Shown: positions 42,121-50,209 of the stretch, piece after piece
How positions within the stretch are numbered: position 1 is the first letter of the stretch
Layout of the letters: the number at the start of each line of letters is the position of its first letter
DNA from: Candidatus Woesearchaeota archaeon
GTDB taxonomy: Archaea > Nanobdellota > Nanobdellia > Woesearchaeales > UBA10216
Length of the DNA: 64,000 nt
Assembly: GCA_016180195.1 (NCBI GenBank)
Contig: JACPBS010000004.1
Location: 106,555 to 170,554 of the forward strand
Direction: 5' to 3'
Position numbers and translations under genes: made by a program
Notes under the pieces: model-generated
The model's database searches: none
Seen by the model: only the letters and a program-made list of their open reading frames with translations
Told to the model about the DNA's origin: nothing

Positions 42121-43308
42121 ATGGCATCGTATCGCGTCCATTATCATAGGCTTGAGCTGGCAAGAAGAAATATTCTTGAGAAGGAAATTATTAGGGGGAA
42201 AAGGGAGGGGAATTCATTGGAGGTGATTGTCGAGTTTGAATCCGGGAAAAAAGACAGGGCTTATTCCAGGCTTTCATCGCTAGGCAGGGTCAATCACGTT
42301 TTCGATTTTATCCCATATATGTCATTATTGGCAGATGCTGCTGATTTGGAGGGCTTGCTGAAGGGGTGTAGCAGGGGTTTTTCGGAGTTGAGGGGATTTG
42401 TGAGGAAAGTTGAGTTTTCGTCATGTTTCTCCATCCCTAAGCCGTCAAAAAGAAGGCTGGATCGCGATGTTTGGAATCTTGAGAACATTGGTGTTTACGA
42501 TGCAAGGCAGTATTGTGATGGTGAGGGCGTAAAAATCGCAGTCATTGATACTGGGGTTGATTACACTCATCCAGAGGTAAGGGGGAGGTTTGGCAGGGTT
42601 AAGGGTTTTGACTTTGTCAAGAACTGTGACAACCCGATGGACATGAATGGGCATGGCACGCATGTTGCAGGGATTTGTGCAGGAAATAATTACGGAATTG
42701 CAACAGGATCTGATTTGTATGCAATCCGTGTGCTTGATGAAAACGGTTCTGGTTCTGAGAGCAACGTGATAGCGGGAATTGAGTGGGCTCTGAAAAACGG
42801 GGCTGATGTTGCCAATCTGAGCCTTGGAAGCCCTGTTGCTTCAAGCGCGTTTGAGGATATCTGCTATTATTCGTGGAAGCACGGGTTGATTATTGTTGCC
42901 GCAGCCGGGAATAACGGAGGGGAGTATGCAATGTATCCGGCTGCTTTCGGCGAGCCTGTAGTCGCTGTAGCAGCGGTTGACCGGTATAACAATCATGCTG
43001 GCTTCAGCAATGTATGCATAACTAATGATGTTTCTGCTCCTGGTGTCTCGATTACCTCTGCTTATCTTAACGGTTCGTATGCAACTTTGGATGGGACATC
43101 TATGGCGTGTCCTCATGTTTCAGGATCGCTTGCTTTGGCAGTTCCTTTGCTGAGGGGCAGGGATCCTTTCAAGGTATTGGAATCCAGTTGCGAGGATATA
43201 GGTTCAGACCGCGAGGTTTTCGGGGCAGGCCTTATTCGCGCGGATCGCATGGTTTTGGATTTGCAGCCAAGAGGATTTGCTGAAAGGCTGAAAAGCCTTG
43301 TTTGGTGA
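42121..43308 (+). CDS. Subtilisin-like serine protease (S8)
   Basis: 395 aa. The catalytic triad is intact: Asp in 'AVIDTGVDYTHP', His in 'DMNGHGTHVAGICAG', Ser in 'DGTSMACPHVSGSLA', with oxyanion Asn in 'VAAAGNNGGEY'. Residues 30-105 resemble an I9-type propeptide ('EVIVEFESGKKDRAYSRL', 'VNHVFDFIPYMSLLA'). There is no signal peptide, so it may be intracellular. A TATA-like TTAATTAATATTCC lies 15-30 bp before the start. The downstream small gene overlaps its stop (TGATG). Confidence 0.9.
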   Translation: MASYRVHYHRLELARRNILEKEIIRGKREGNSLEVIVEFESGKKDRAYSRLSSLGRVNHVFDFIPYMSLLADAADLEGLLKGCSRGFSELRGFVRKVEFSSCFSIPKPSKRRLDRDVWNLENIGVYDARQYCDGEGVKIAVIDTGVDYTHPEVRGRFGRVKGFDFVKNCDNPMDMNGHGTHVAGICAGNNYGIATGSDLYAIRVLDENGSGSESNVIAGIEWALKNGADVANLSLGSPVASSAFEDICYYSWKHGLIIVAAAGNNGGEYAMYPAAFGEPVVAVAAVDRYNNHAGFSNVCITNDVSAPGVSITSAYLNGSYATLDGTSMACPHVSGSLALAVPLLRGRDPFKVLESSCEDIGSDREVFGAGLIRADRMVLDLQPRGFAERLKSLVW

Positions 43309-43508
43309 TGTTTATGGAGGGTGGTTATTACATATGCTTGGATAATTTAGAGGATGCAGGGAGGATTGTTTCTGAATTCCGCATAAGCGAATGGAGGCTT
43401 TTCGAGGGAATAAAAAGGATGTATGTAGTCATTCCTGATGATTTGGCTGAGAAGCTTTCGAGATCATACTTGGTAGAGCGCGAGCCTAAGCCCGGTGTGT
43501 GGGTTTGA
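43308..43508 (+). CDS. Small protein coupled to the subtilase (66 aa)
   Basis: The ATG overlaps the protease stop by one base (TGATG), and the sequence reads as a compact alpha/beta fold ('YYICLDNLEDAGRIVSEFRI', 'RMYVVIPDDLAEKL'). It does not match a known family. Because it is coupled to the protease, an inhibitor or chaperone role is possible. Its 3' end overlaps the convergent mre11 gene by 23 bp. Confidence 0.5.
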   Translation: MFMEGGYYICLDNLEDAGRIVSEFRISEWRLFEGIKRMYVVIPDDLAEKLSRSYLVEREPKPGVWV

Positions 43509-44688
43509 TGCTGATGCCGAGAACTGCTTCTGCCTCATCAATTATCCTTCGCTCAAAGTCAGCCAGCCTTTCACCTTCTTCTTTTTCCATGCTCAGGGAC
43601 TTGACCAGTCCAATGATCTTTTCGGTTTCATTTTCCACGGTTCCTGTTTTTCCATGTTTGCTTATCAATGATTGCTCTATCTCATCTACAGTCCCCAGCT
43701 CTTCTTGTTTTGAGTCATTGAAGAACTCGCTGGAGAGTGCAGAGGTGTTCTTGAGTATGCAGTGGCATCCTTTAGTGTAGAATGAATCGAAAACGCTTTT
43801 CATGTTTATGTCTGTTGTCTTTCCGGATTTTATGAGCCCTGAAAGCCTGATTGTAAGGATGGTGTTTATGTACTCTCTTCCTTTTGTCTTCTCAATCAGT
43901 TCATTTTCAATCTGCGGAGGCGTTTTTCCTGTGCAGTTCATGTTGATTGATTCAAAGTTGTGCAGGACTATGGGCTTGTAGCTCGCCTTGAGCTCTGTTC
44001 CTGTTTCAACAATGTAGAATCCTCCGTTCCCTGTTTTTTCAAGCTCTTCAAAATTGTTGGGGAATAGCGGGCCAGGGTATGCGATAAGGCCATAGCCTTC
44101 TTCATGCTTCTTGAATGCTGAATGTATATGCCCTCCTGCATAGTAGCTGAATTTCTTCGGGAATCTGGTTATGGAAATCGCATCGATTTGCTGTTCGGGC
44201 ATGTATTCCTTTATCCCTGAGTGGAACATGAATATCTTGAACCCGTCCTCTTTTTCCAGTTCCTCTTTTTGCATTTCTGTGTATTCCGATTTTTCCAATC
44301 CCCCTTTTTTCCCCAGGATTCCGGCTATCTTTGCTCCTGTCCGTATGTCCAGGGTGAAGGAGTTTTTTTTAACGCTCTTGAAAAGGCCTGCTTCCTCAAG
44401 AACGTCCAGCATCGTTTTTCCGGTCGGGCTGAAATCATGGCTTCCTGCTATTACATAGACCGGGATTCCTGATTCCTTGGCTTCCTTGAGCTTGGAAACA
44501 GCGCTTTTAAGCTTGTCTATAGCGGGGATGGAAGTGTCAAATAGGTCTCCTGAGATCAGTATGAAATCTGTTTTTTCCTTGATGCAAATATCTATTGCAT
44601 GGCAGAACGCATTTATGCTTGCATCTGAGAGCTTGGAAGTCCTTTGCCAGCTCCCGATGTGGCAGTCAGCAAGGTGGGCGAACTTCAT
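43486..44688 (-). CDS. mre11: Mre11/SbcD-type DNA repair nuclease
   Basis: 400 aa. Phosphoesterase motifs in order: 'HLADCHIGSW' (D-H), 'DFILISGDLFD' (GD), 'VYVIAGSHDFS' (GNHD-like), 'MFHSG' and 'YYAGGHIHS' (GHIH). With Rad50 it processes DNA double-strand breaks. The C-terminal third (about 250-400) is the capping/Rad50-binding part, less conserved. rad50, herA and nurA are not nearby, which is unusual because they often cluster in archaea. Confidence 0.85.
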   Translation of the reverse strand: MKFAHLADCHIGSWQRTSKLSDASINAFCHAIDICIKEKTDFILISGDLFDTSIPAIDKLKSAVSKLKEAKESGIPVYVIAGSHDFSPTGKTMLDVLEEAGLFKSVKKNSFTLDIRTGAKIAGILGKKGGLEKSEYTEMQKEELEKEDGFKIFMFHSGIKEYMPEQQIDAISITRFPKKFSYYAGGHIHSAFKKHEEGYGLIAYPGPLFPNNFEELEKTGNGGFYIVETGTELKASYKPIVLHNFESINMNCTGKTPPQIENELIEKTKGREYINTILTIRLSGLIKSGKTTDINMKSVFDSFYTKGCHCILKNTSALSSEFFNDSKQEELGTVDEIEQSLISKHGKTGTVENETEKIIGLVKSLSMEKEEGERLADFERRIIDEAEAVLGISIKPTHRA

Positions 44689-44735
44689 GGAACAACAGCG
44701 GTTTTGTTGGCTATAAATAGTTTTAGACTGGCGAA

Positions 44736-45767
44736 TTAGATTATCTTCATTGACTTAATGATTTGTCCTGCATATCTTGTTAATGCACTGAGTCCAGTAT
44801 TCCCCGCGTAAATGTAGCAGTTGTAGAAGCACCCTTTGCATTGCCTTCTCGCATCTGCTATGTTCTGCTGAAATTCCGGTGTGGATGCTATTGAGTCTAT
44901 TGATTTCACAGAGAGGAATTCAATCCCTGTTTGCCTCCATTCCTGGCATGGATGCATTCTTCCTTCTGGCCCTATGGTTACGAACTTGTTTCCGTTTGGG
45001 TCGCAGTGGAATCCTCTTTCATAGTTGTCCGCTAGGTTGGGTGATTCCCCGTATTCCTTCACGATTGAGAAGAAGTTGGCTATTCTCCCGAGAGACGCAA
45101 GCCCGCGAACAGTCTTCTCAATGTCCTCCCTGTCAGGCCTGGCTTCATCATTGGATGAAAACTGCCCGTTGTTATATGTGGGAAGGTGGAGGTTGAAGAA
45201 AGCGCCTGACGCAATTGTTGACCTTGCAACTTCGACAGCTTCCTCTGCATGCCCTGCCTCAAGCAGGTAGTTTACAAACGGAAGTATTCTGGGTATTCGT
45301 CCGTTCTTTGCCCTGCGGGGATTTCTCATCCTTCTCATGATTTCCAGGAGTTCTGGCCAGTTTCTTTGATTATGATAGGATATATTGGCCCGTATAAGCC
45401 CGTTGCACGCAAGGAACTCTGCAATGTCCAGATCAAGCTTTTGTCCGTTTGTGTTTATTACGATCTCCAGCCCTGCCCTGTATCCGTAATTCACTATCTC
45501 TATTATGTTCGGGTGCTCCAGCGGCTCCCCTCCTGTCAGACTTACATACCTGGCTCCGAGGTCGGTTGCGTGGTCGAATACCTGTTTTGCCTTTGCCACG
45601 CTCATTTCATTTCCTTGCCCAAGTTTGTTGTTGCAATGGGTGCATGACATCCCGCATTGTTCTGTTATAACAACCTGCAGTATCTTGATCTTGGATTTCC
45701 AGATGCCTTGTGCAAGCATTAATTCATTGAAATATCCCTTTGTCCCTGCCTTGAATGTTATGTCCAT
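44736..45767 (-). CDS. Radical SAM protein with SPASM-like C-terminal cysteines
   Basis: 343 aa. 'TEQCGMSCTHCNNKLG' has the CxxxCxxC cluster motif, followed by 'YVSLTGGEPLEHPN' (GGEP) and 'IVINTNGQKL'. C-terminal cysteines ('FHCDPNGN', 'MHPCQEWRQ', 'RRQCKGCFYNCYI') suggest auxiliary Fe-S clusters as in SPASM or twitch enzymes. The reaction cannot be told; peptide or cofactor modification is typical. There is no precursor peptide gene beside it. A TATA-like AAATTTAAAAAT lies near 45785. Confidence 0.85.
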   Translation of the reverse strand: MDITFKAGTKGYFNELMLAQGIWKSKIKILQVVITEQCGMSCTHCNNKLGQGNEMSVAKAKQVFDHATDLGARYVSLTGGEPLEHPNIIEIVNYGYRAGLEIVINTNGQKLDLDIAEFLACNGLIRANISYHNQRNWPELLEIMRRMRNPRRAKNGRIPRILPFVNYLLEAGHAEEAVEVARSTIASGAFFNLHLPTYNNGQFSSNDEARPDREDIEKTVRGLASLGRIANFFSIVKEYGESPNLADNYERGFHCDPNGNKFVTIGPEGRMHPCQEWRQTGIEFLSVKSIDSIASTPEFQQNIADARRQCKGCFYNCYIYAGNTGLSALTRYAGQIIKSMKII

Positions 45768-45848
45768 GCGCTTGGCCTGAAATTTAAAAATAAAAAAGTT
45801 TTTATATTACCCTCTTCATAGATTCGTTAATAAAAAGAGGTGAAGTAT

Positions 45849-46061
45849 TTGCCTGCAGATCTGCAAGTAATTATATTGTCAATAATCATTGGAACCCTGC
45901 TCGCCATAGTTTGGTCTCTGCGGGTGCTTGTTCTGATGGAGAGAAGGATTGCCCGGATGGATGAGAATCTCCTCAAGATAGCTAAGAGAATAGCAAGGGA
46001 AGAGTTCAAGATTGAGAAAGAGGAGAAGAAGATAGAGAGGGAAATCAGGAAAAGGAAGTAG
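45849..46061 (+). CDS. Small membrane protein with cytoplasmic coiled coil (70 aa)
   Basis: One N-terminal helix ('QVIILSIIIGTLLAIVWSL') followed by a long charged helix ('ARMDENLLKIAKRIAREEF', ending 'KKIEREIRKRK'). I prefer TTG 45849, since AGAGGTGA lies 5 nt upstream; the GTG reading (45840) would start inside it. A TATA-like box lies in the A/T run at 45785-45805. No family recognised. Confidence 0.6.
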   Translation: MPADLQVIILSIIIGTLLAIVWSLRVLVLMERRIARMDENLLKIAKRIAREEFKIEKEEKKIEREIRKRK

Positions 46062-46062
46062 T

Positions 46063-46092
46063 AACAAAAATCCGCCGCTCGGAGCTATCCTC
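46063..46092. repeat. 30-bp repeat, left block, copy B
   Basis: 28 of 30 bases match 9663-9692. Here ATCCGCC (46069-46075) pairs with GGCGGAT further on (46103-46109), a perfect 7-bp stem. Confidence 0.7.
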
Positions 46093-46174
46093 TCATTTCA
46101 ATGGCGGATCCCAATTTGAACAGAATTCAAATGGTCCCAATCGCAAAACGATTTGGGTTTCGCCCTAAAGGGCG
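46093..46174. other. Multi-hairpin intergenic spacer between repeat blocks
   Basis: Between the two repeat blocks lie several inverted repeats: ATTTGAA/TTCAAAT, CCCAATCG with CGATTTGGG, and GCCCT/AGGGC. The region is flanked by convergent genes, so it may be a structured 3' end or terminator. No coding frame is visible. Confidence 0.5.
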
Positions 46175-46207
46175 GGGCTTTGAACCCAAGGCGAAATTTA
46201 TTTGTAA
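46175..46207. repeat. Dispersed 33-bp repeat, copy 3
   Basis: Same unit as copies 1 and 2, variable centre GGC. It ends one base before the stop codon of hjc. Confidence 0.7.
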
Positions 46208-46208
46208 T

Positions 46209-46610
46209 TCAGTTGTTGCTTGTCTTGTTCCCTGCCAGTTCGTTTATGCTTAATCCCTTGTTTCGTGCAATGTCAAATGAGACCATCAGGCTTTTCCCTG
46301 AGTCTTTGAGTTCGTCGAGGGCTAGGAAAAACCAGTCTGCATTGTGCCTGAATCCAACCCATGGCTCTGCGTTGAACATCCTGGCGAATGCTGCAAGGTC
46401 ATCTATCTGATCCTTAGTTATGTATCTTTTTTCATCAGAGCTTGATTTGCATTCTATCGCCAGTCTACGGATACCGTTTCCTGCCACGATGTCAGGGCAT
46501 GGGTATTTTGATGAGCCGCTCCCCGCAACCCTTATCGGGAACCATCCCCTTTCCCAGAAAAGGTGTGTTAGTTCGCGTTCCGCATTTATTCCCTTGGCTT
46601 TCCTGTTCAT
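46209..46610 (-). CDS. hjc: Holliday junction resolvase Hjc
   Basis: 133 aa. 'NAERELTHLFWERGWFPIRV' holds the first catalytic Glu, 'KYPCPDIVAGNG' the Asp, and 'RLAIECKSSS' the E-x-K of the endonuclease fold; all match archaeal Hjc. The dimer cuts four-way DNA junctions in recombination. Downstream lies the repeat cluster. tRNase Z lies 4 bp upstream on the same strand, so the two are probably co-transcribed. Confidence 0.88.
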   Translation of the reverse strand: MNRKAKGINAERELTHLFWERGWFPIRVAGSGSSKYPCPDIVAGNGIRRLAIECKSSSDEKRYITKDQIDDLAAFARMFNAEPWVGFRHNADWFFLALDELKDSGKSLMVSFDIARNKGLSINELAGNKTSNN

Positions 46611-46614
46611 ATGA

Positions 46615-47505
46615 TCAAATCCTTGTCTTCATGAGGTCAAAGGCGCATATAGCTCCGCTGAACACGGTTCTGGCGTCTTCCTCTATCTGGCTTATGGTCT
46701 TGTATCGTTGTGAGAAGTGTGTGAGAACCAGTTTTTTTGCGTTTGCGCTGTTTGCGATCATTGCAGCCTGCCTGGCTGTCAGGTGCTTGTTCTTTTCTGC
46801 TTTGTCCTCAAGGTCATCAGCGTATGTTGATTCGATGATCAGCATGTCTGAGTCCTTTGCAAGCTCCACTGCGTTGTTGCACACTGCGGTGTCGGTTACA
46901 TATGCAATCTTCTTTCCGTGTTCGACATATGATACCTGATCCGGATCGATTCGTTTGCCCTGCCACTTTATCGGATAGCCATCCTGTAGCTGTCCTATTA
47001 GCGGTCCTTGCGGTATGCCTGCTTTCTTTATGGCCTCCAGATTTATCTTCCTTTTTCCTTTCTGGACGATGCTGTACCCGAGGCAGGTTGTCGTGTGGTC
47101 TAGCGGGAGCGCTTCAATCGAGATTGTTTCTGAGTCATGGAACTTTCTTTTTGCTACGTCAAAAACCTGGACTTCTGAATTTTCCTCGAATACAAATGCT
47201 TTTTTCAGCATTCCGAATCTTTTCTTCGTTCCCTTTGGTCCGTAGATTTTAAGCGATTTTGTCGGATCCATTGACGCAAGGCTCTGGACCAATCCTGGCA
47301 GGCCGAGCACGTGATCCCCGTGCCAGTGGGATATCAGGATGATTGACAGCTTGGTCAGGCTTATTCCTGCATGCCTGAGTTGCCTTTGCACCCCTTCGCC
47401 GCAGTCCAGGAGAATTCCTTGGTTTCCGCAGCTTACAAAGACTCCTGCGTGGTTTCTTTCCTTAGTGGGCACCATTGAGCCTGTTCCCAAAAAAACTGTT
47501 TCCAT
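46615..47505 (-). CDS. rnz: tRNase Z (RNase Z)
   Basis: 296 aa. 'ETVFLGTGSMVPTKERNHAG' and 'GILLDCGEGVQRQLRHAG' are the tRNase Z N-terminus, and 'HWHGDHVLGLPGL' is the metallo-beta-lactamase site (HxHxDH). 'YVTDTAVCNNAVELAKDSD' and 'ESTYADDLEDKAEKNKHLTA' include the family's later ligands, and 'LTHFSQRY' the last. It removes tRNA 3' trailers. An exosite arm between residues 145 and 175 is short. TATA-like AATATTAAATAA lies about 25 bp upstream. Confidence 0.93.
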   Translation of the reverse strand: METVFLGTGSMVPTKERNHAGVFVSCGNQGILLDCGEGVQRQLRHAGISLTKLSIILISHWHGDHVLGLPGLVQSLASMDPTKSLKIYGPKGTKKRFGMLKKAFVFEENSEVQVFDVAKRKFHDSETISIEALPLDHTTTCLGYSIVQKGKRKINLEAIKKAGIPQGPLIGQLQDGYPIKWQGKRIDPDQVSYVEHGKKIAYVTDTAVCNNAVELAKDSDMLIIESTYADDLEDKAEKNKHLTARQAAMIANSANAKKLVLTHFSQRYKTISQIEEDARTVFSGAICAFDLMKTRI

Positions 47506-47555
47506 GCTTTTAAAGAAGAGTGGTTGTTATTTAATATTTGTTAATTCAGTCAATA

Positions 47556-47648
47556 GCGACAGAGCGTCGTTCGTTTTAGTCGTGCGCTGGGGGAGGGTTG
47601 TTCCTTCGGAAACCCCCAGAGCCTTTCCCAAAAGGGGAAAGGCGTCGC
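47556..47648 (+). ncRNA. Structured RNA candidate between tRNase Z and endA
   Basis: About 93 nt fold into a multi-branch structure. A closing stem GCGAC/GTCGC surrounds AGCG...CGCT, CTGGGGG...CCCCCAG (with an inner UUCG-like tip) and a 9-bp hairpin GCCTTTCCC-AAAAG-GGGAAAGGC. A TATA-like TTTAATATTT (about 47530-47539) lies about 25 bp before the 5' end. EndA has its own TATA box further on, so this looks like a separate gene. It has no T-loop and does not match tRNA, 5S, SRP or C/D-box patterns. A cis element of endA remains possible. Confidence 0.5.
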
Positions 47649-47738
47649 ATCTTTAGAAAAAGAACTTCAGAAAGCTAACTGCTTAATTCAGGTCGTTAAT
47701 TCAAAAGCCTTTTAAATCAGCATAAAAAAACAGTATTC

Positions 47739-48272
47739 ATGACAAAAGAGATCGTTAATGCGTATCTTTCAGAGGAAAGGGTGGTAACAGAGAACTCTGA
47801 CGCTGCCCGGGAGTTGTATAACCAGGCAAGGTATGGGAAGATAACGAAGGATAATTCTGTCCAGCTTTCGCTTATAGAGGCATTTTACCTTAATGAGAAG
47901 CAGAGGATTGTTGTTCTTGACAAGAAGGGGAAGGCTGTTCCGGCCGAGACTTTCATGAAGAAGGCTTCGCGGAAGGAGCCTGGCTTCTGGGTCAGGTACT
48001 CAGTGTATAAGGACATTCGTGACAGGGGTTACATAATAAAGACTGCCCTTAAGTTCGGTGCTGATTTCAGGATTTATGACCGCGGAGTGAAGCCCGGCGA
48101 GGATCATGCCAGGTGGATAGTATACCCTGTTTACGAGGCTGAGAAGCTGACTTGGTATGAGTTCGCTGCGAAAAACAGGGTTGCTCACTCTACTAAAAAA
48201 AGGCTTCTGATAGGTGTTGTTGATGACGAAGGCGATGTTTCCTATTGGGAATGCAGGTGGCTGAGGCCTTGA
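47739..48272 (+). CDS. endA: tRNA splicing endonuclease EndA
   Basis: 177 aa, the size of homotetrameric archaeal EndA. The catalytic triad is visible: Tyr113 in 'GADFRIYDRG', His123 in 'GEDHARWIVYPV', and Lys153 in 'VAHSTKKRLLIGVVDDEG'. 'DVSYWECRWLRP' is the C-terminal strand. The N-terminal domain reads as the usual fold ('SEERVVTENSDAARELYNQA', 'RYGKITKDN'). It cuts bulge-helix-bulge motifs in pre-tRNA and, in some archaea, pre-mRNA. A TATA box (TTTTAAAT, 47708-47716) lies about 25 bp before the ATG. Its presumed substrates in this window are the tRNAs at 7146 and 9447, and rnhB. Confidence 0.93.
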   Translation: MTKEIVNAYLSEERVVTENSDAARELYNQARYGKITKDNSVQLSLIEAFYLNEKQRIVVLDKKGKAVPAETFMKKASRKEPGFWVRYSVYKDIRDRGYIIKTALKFGADFRIYDRGVKPGEDHARWIVYPVYEAEKLTWYEFAAKNRVAHSTKKRLLIGVVDDEGDVSYWECRWLRP

Positions 48273-48313
48273 ATGCGGAAAAATATAAATAGTTTTCAAC
48301 GATCCGTATCGTG

Positions 48314-49189
48314 ATGAATCAGGATCAGGTGCTTCAGATAATCAGGACGCGAGGGCCTATCATACCCTCGCAGATATCCAAGGAATTAGGGACTAATATT
48401 TTGTTTGCATCAGCCATTCTTTCCGAGTTTGCGTCCCGAAATCTCGTTAAGGTATCAAACTTGAAGATAGGCGGTTCTCCTTTGTACTACATGATTGGCC
48501 AGGAGGAGCGGCTGTTCGAGTACATAGACAGGCTCCCTGAAAGGGAGAAGGAAGCATGCCTTCTCTTGAGAAACAGCAGGATTCTTAGGGACAGCATCCT
48601 TGATCCCGTGAAGAAGGTTGCGCTTAGGCAGTGCAGGGATTTTTCCAAGCCGCTTGAGGTTACTATTAACGGGCAGAAGGAGATTTTTTGGAAGTGGTAT
48701 ATGGTTCCAAATGATGAGGCTGAAAAATCAATAAGGCAGGAGCTTCTTCAGCAGAAAAGAGTGGAGCCGATGCCAAAGGAATTAAGGACAGAACCGAAAG
48801 CTGTTGAGCAGGCTGAGCCTAAGAAAAAGGAAATAAGCGAGGTGCATCCTGCTGACCAGGATTCGAAGCCTCAAAAGAGCCTGTTTGGCAGGGTATTGAG
48901 CGATTATTTCCATGATAGGAAAATAAGGGTTTTGGAGGAACAGGTTATAAAGAAAGAGAAAGAGCTGATGTTCACTTTGAGGATTCCGAGCCCTGTTGGT
49001 GATTTGCAGTACCTGTGCGTCGCTTTTAACAAGGTTAAATGTAATGAGTCTGATTTGAGCTATGCGTTCGTCCAGGGGCAGATCAAAAGGCTGCCTGTCT
49101 TGTTGGTGGCAAGGGGCGAGCTTACAAAAAAGGCAAATGAGTTGCTTGTGTCGAAAGAGTTCAGCAACCTGACTTTTGTGAAGGTATAG
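48314..49189 (+). CDS. Winged-helix protein with C-terminal alpha/beta domain (291 aa)
   Basis: The N-terminus is a winged-helix HTH ('IIPSQISKELGTNILFASAI', 'LSEFASRNLVKVSNLKIGG'). After a charged linker (about 155-195), the C-terminal domain reads as alpha/beta with 'MFTLRIPSPVGDLQYLCVAF' and 'LPVLLVARGELTKKANELLV', resembling a restriction-endonuclease-like fold but without a clear D-ExK set. No family name recalled with certainty. ATG 48314 lies about 25 bp after TATA (AAATATAAATAG). It precedes fen1 by 5 bp on the same strand, so a DNA-related role is plausible. Confidence 0.65.
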   Translation: MNQDQVLQIIRTRGPIIPSQISKELGTNILFASAILSEFASRNLVKVSNLKIGGSPLYYMIGQEERLFEYIDRLPEREKEACLLLRNSRILRDSILDPVKKVALRQCRDFSKPLEVTINGQKEIFWKWYMVPNDEAEKSIRQELLQQKRVEPMPKELRTEPKAVEQAEPKKKEISEVHPADQDSKPQKSLFGRVLSDYFHDRKIRVLEEQVIKKEKELMFTLRIPSPVGDLQYLCVAFNKVKCNESDLSYAFVQGQIKRLPVLLVARGELTKKANELLVSKEFSNLTFVKV

Positions 49190-49194
49190 GCTTT

Positions 49195-50208
49195 ATGGGA
49201 GTTCAAATAATTGACATATTGAAAAGGCACGAAGTGGGTTTGGATTTTCTTTCTGGAAAGGTGATTGCGATCGACGCATCAAACCATCTGTACCAGTTCC
49301 TTACGACGATAAGGGCTCCTGATGGGTCGCCTTTCACCGACTCGAAGGGCAATATCACATCCCACTTGATCGGTCTTTTCAGCAGGACTGCGAATCTTAT
49401 GCAGAAGAACATCAGGCTAATTTATGTGTTCGACGGGCCTGCGCCCCGCCTGAAGCATAGGGAGCTTGAATCGCGGAAGGAGGCTAAAAGGGCTGCTGCG
49501 GAGAGATATGAGGCTGCAATTAAGGCAAATAATTTGGAGGATATGAGAAAGTTTGCTGGAAGGTTTGCCAGGCTTACTCCTGATATGGTTTCGGAATCAA
49601 AGAAGCTTCTTGAGGCTCTTGGGATTCCCTTCATTGATGCGCCTTCGGAGGGTGAAGCCCAGGCAGCCCATATTGTAAAGAAGGGCAACGCGTTTGCGTC
49701 CGCATCCCAGGATGCTGATTCCCTGCTTTTCGGTACAAAGAGGCTTGTGAGGAACCTTTCGATTACTGGGCGGAGGAAGAAACAGCTTTCGTATTCTGAA
49801 ATCTCGCCTGAGCTTATCGTGCTTGACGAGAATCTCTGTGAGCTGGGTATAACTCAGGATCAGCTCATAGCTTTGGGGATGCTTGTCGGGACGGATTATA
49901 ACAGCAGGGGCATAAAAGGAGTGGGGCCTGTAAGGGCTTTGGAGCTTGTGAAGAAACACGGAGATAGCTTCAGCAAGCTGTTTGAGGAGGTTTGCTGGGA
50001 TCGGTGTTTCGATGTTCCCTGGACTGAGATTTTTGATTTTTTCAAGAATATTCCTGTGACAGACCAATATGAGCTTTCATGGGGGGAGCCTGACAGGAAT
50101 GCTGCAGTATCCCTTTTATGCGGCATGCATGATTTTTCTGTCGAGAGGGTTGAAAAGACGATGGATGCCCTTTCCAAAAGGCAAAAGGGACTGGGTGAGT
50201 ATTTCTGA
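49195..50208 (+). CDS. fen: Flap endonuclease FEN1
   Basis: 337 aa, the usual length. 'GKVIAIDASNHLYQFL' and 'VFDGPAPRLKHRELESRKEA' begin the nuclease domain. 'APSEGEAQAAHIVKKG' and 'ASQDADSLLFGT' carry the acidic metal site, and 'GMLVGTDYNSRGIKGVGPV' is the H3TH motif. The C-terminus 'KRQKGLGEYF' is a PCNA-binding (PIP) motif, with Tyr-Phe in place of Phe-Phe. FEN1 removes 5' flaps in Okazaki fragment maturation. The trm5 gene starts 1 bp after its stop. Confidence 0.93.
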   Translation: MGVQIIDILKRHEVGLDFLSGKVIAIDASNHLYQFLTTIRAPDGSPFTDSKGNITSHLIGLFSRTANLMQKNIRLIYVFDGPAPRLKHRELESRKEAKRAAAERYEAAIKANNLEDMRKFAGRFARLTPDMVSESKKLLEALGIPFIDAPSEGEAQAAHIVKKGNAFASASQDADSLLFGTKRLVRNLSITGRRKKQLSYSEISPELIVLDENLCELGITQDQLIALGMLVGTDYNSRGIKGVGPVRALELVKKHGDSFSKLFEEVCWDRCFDVPWTEIFDFFKNIPVTDQYELSWGEPDRNAAVSLLCGMHDFSVERVEKTMDALSKRQKGLGEYF

Positions 50209-50209
50209 A

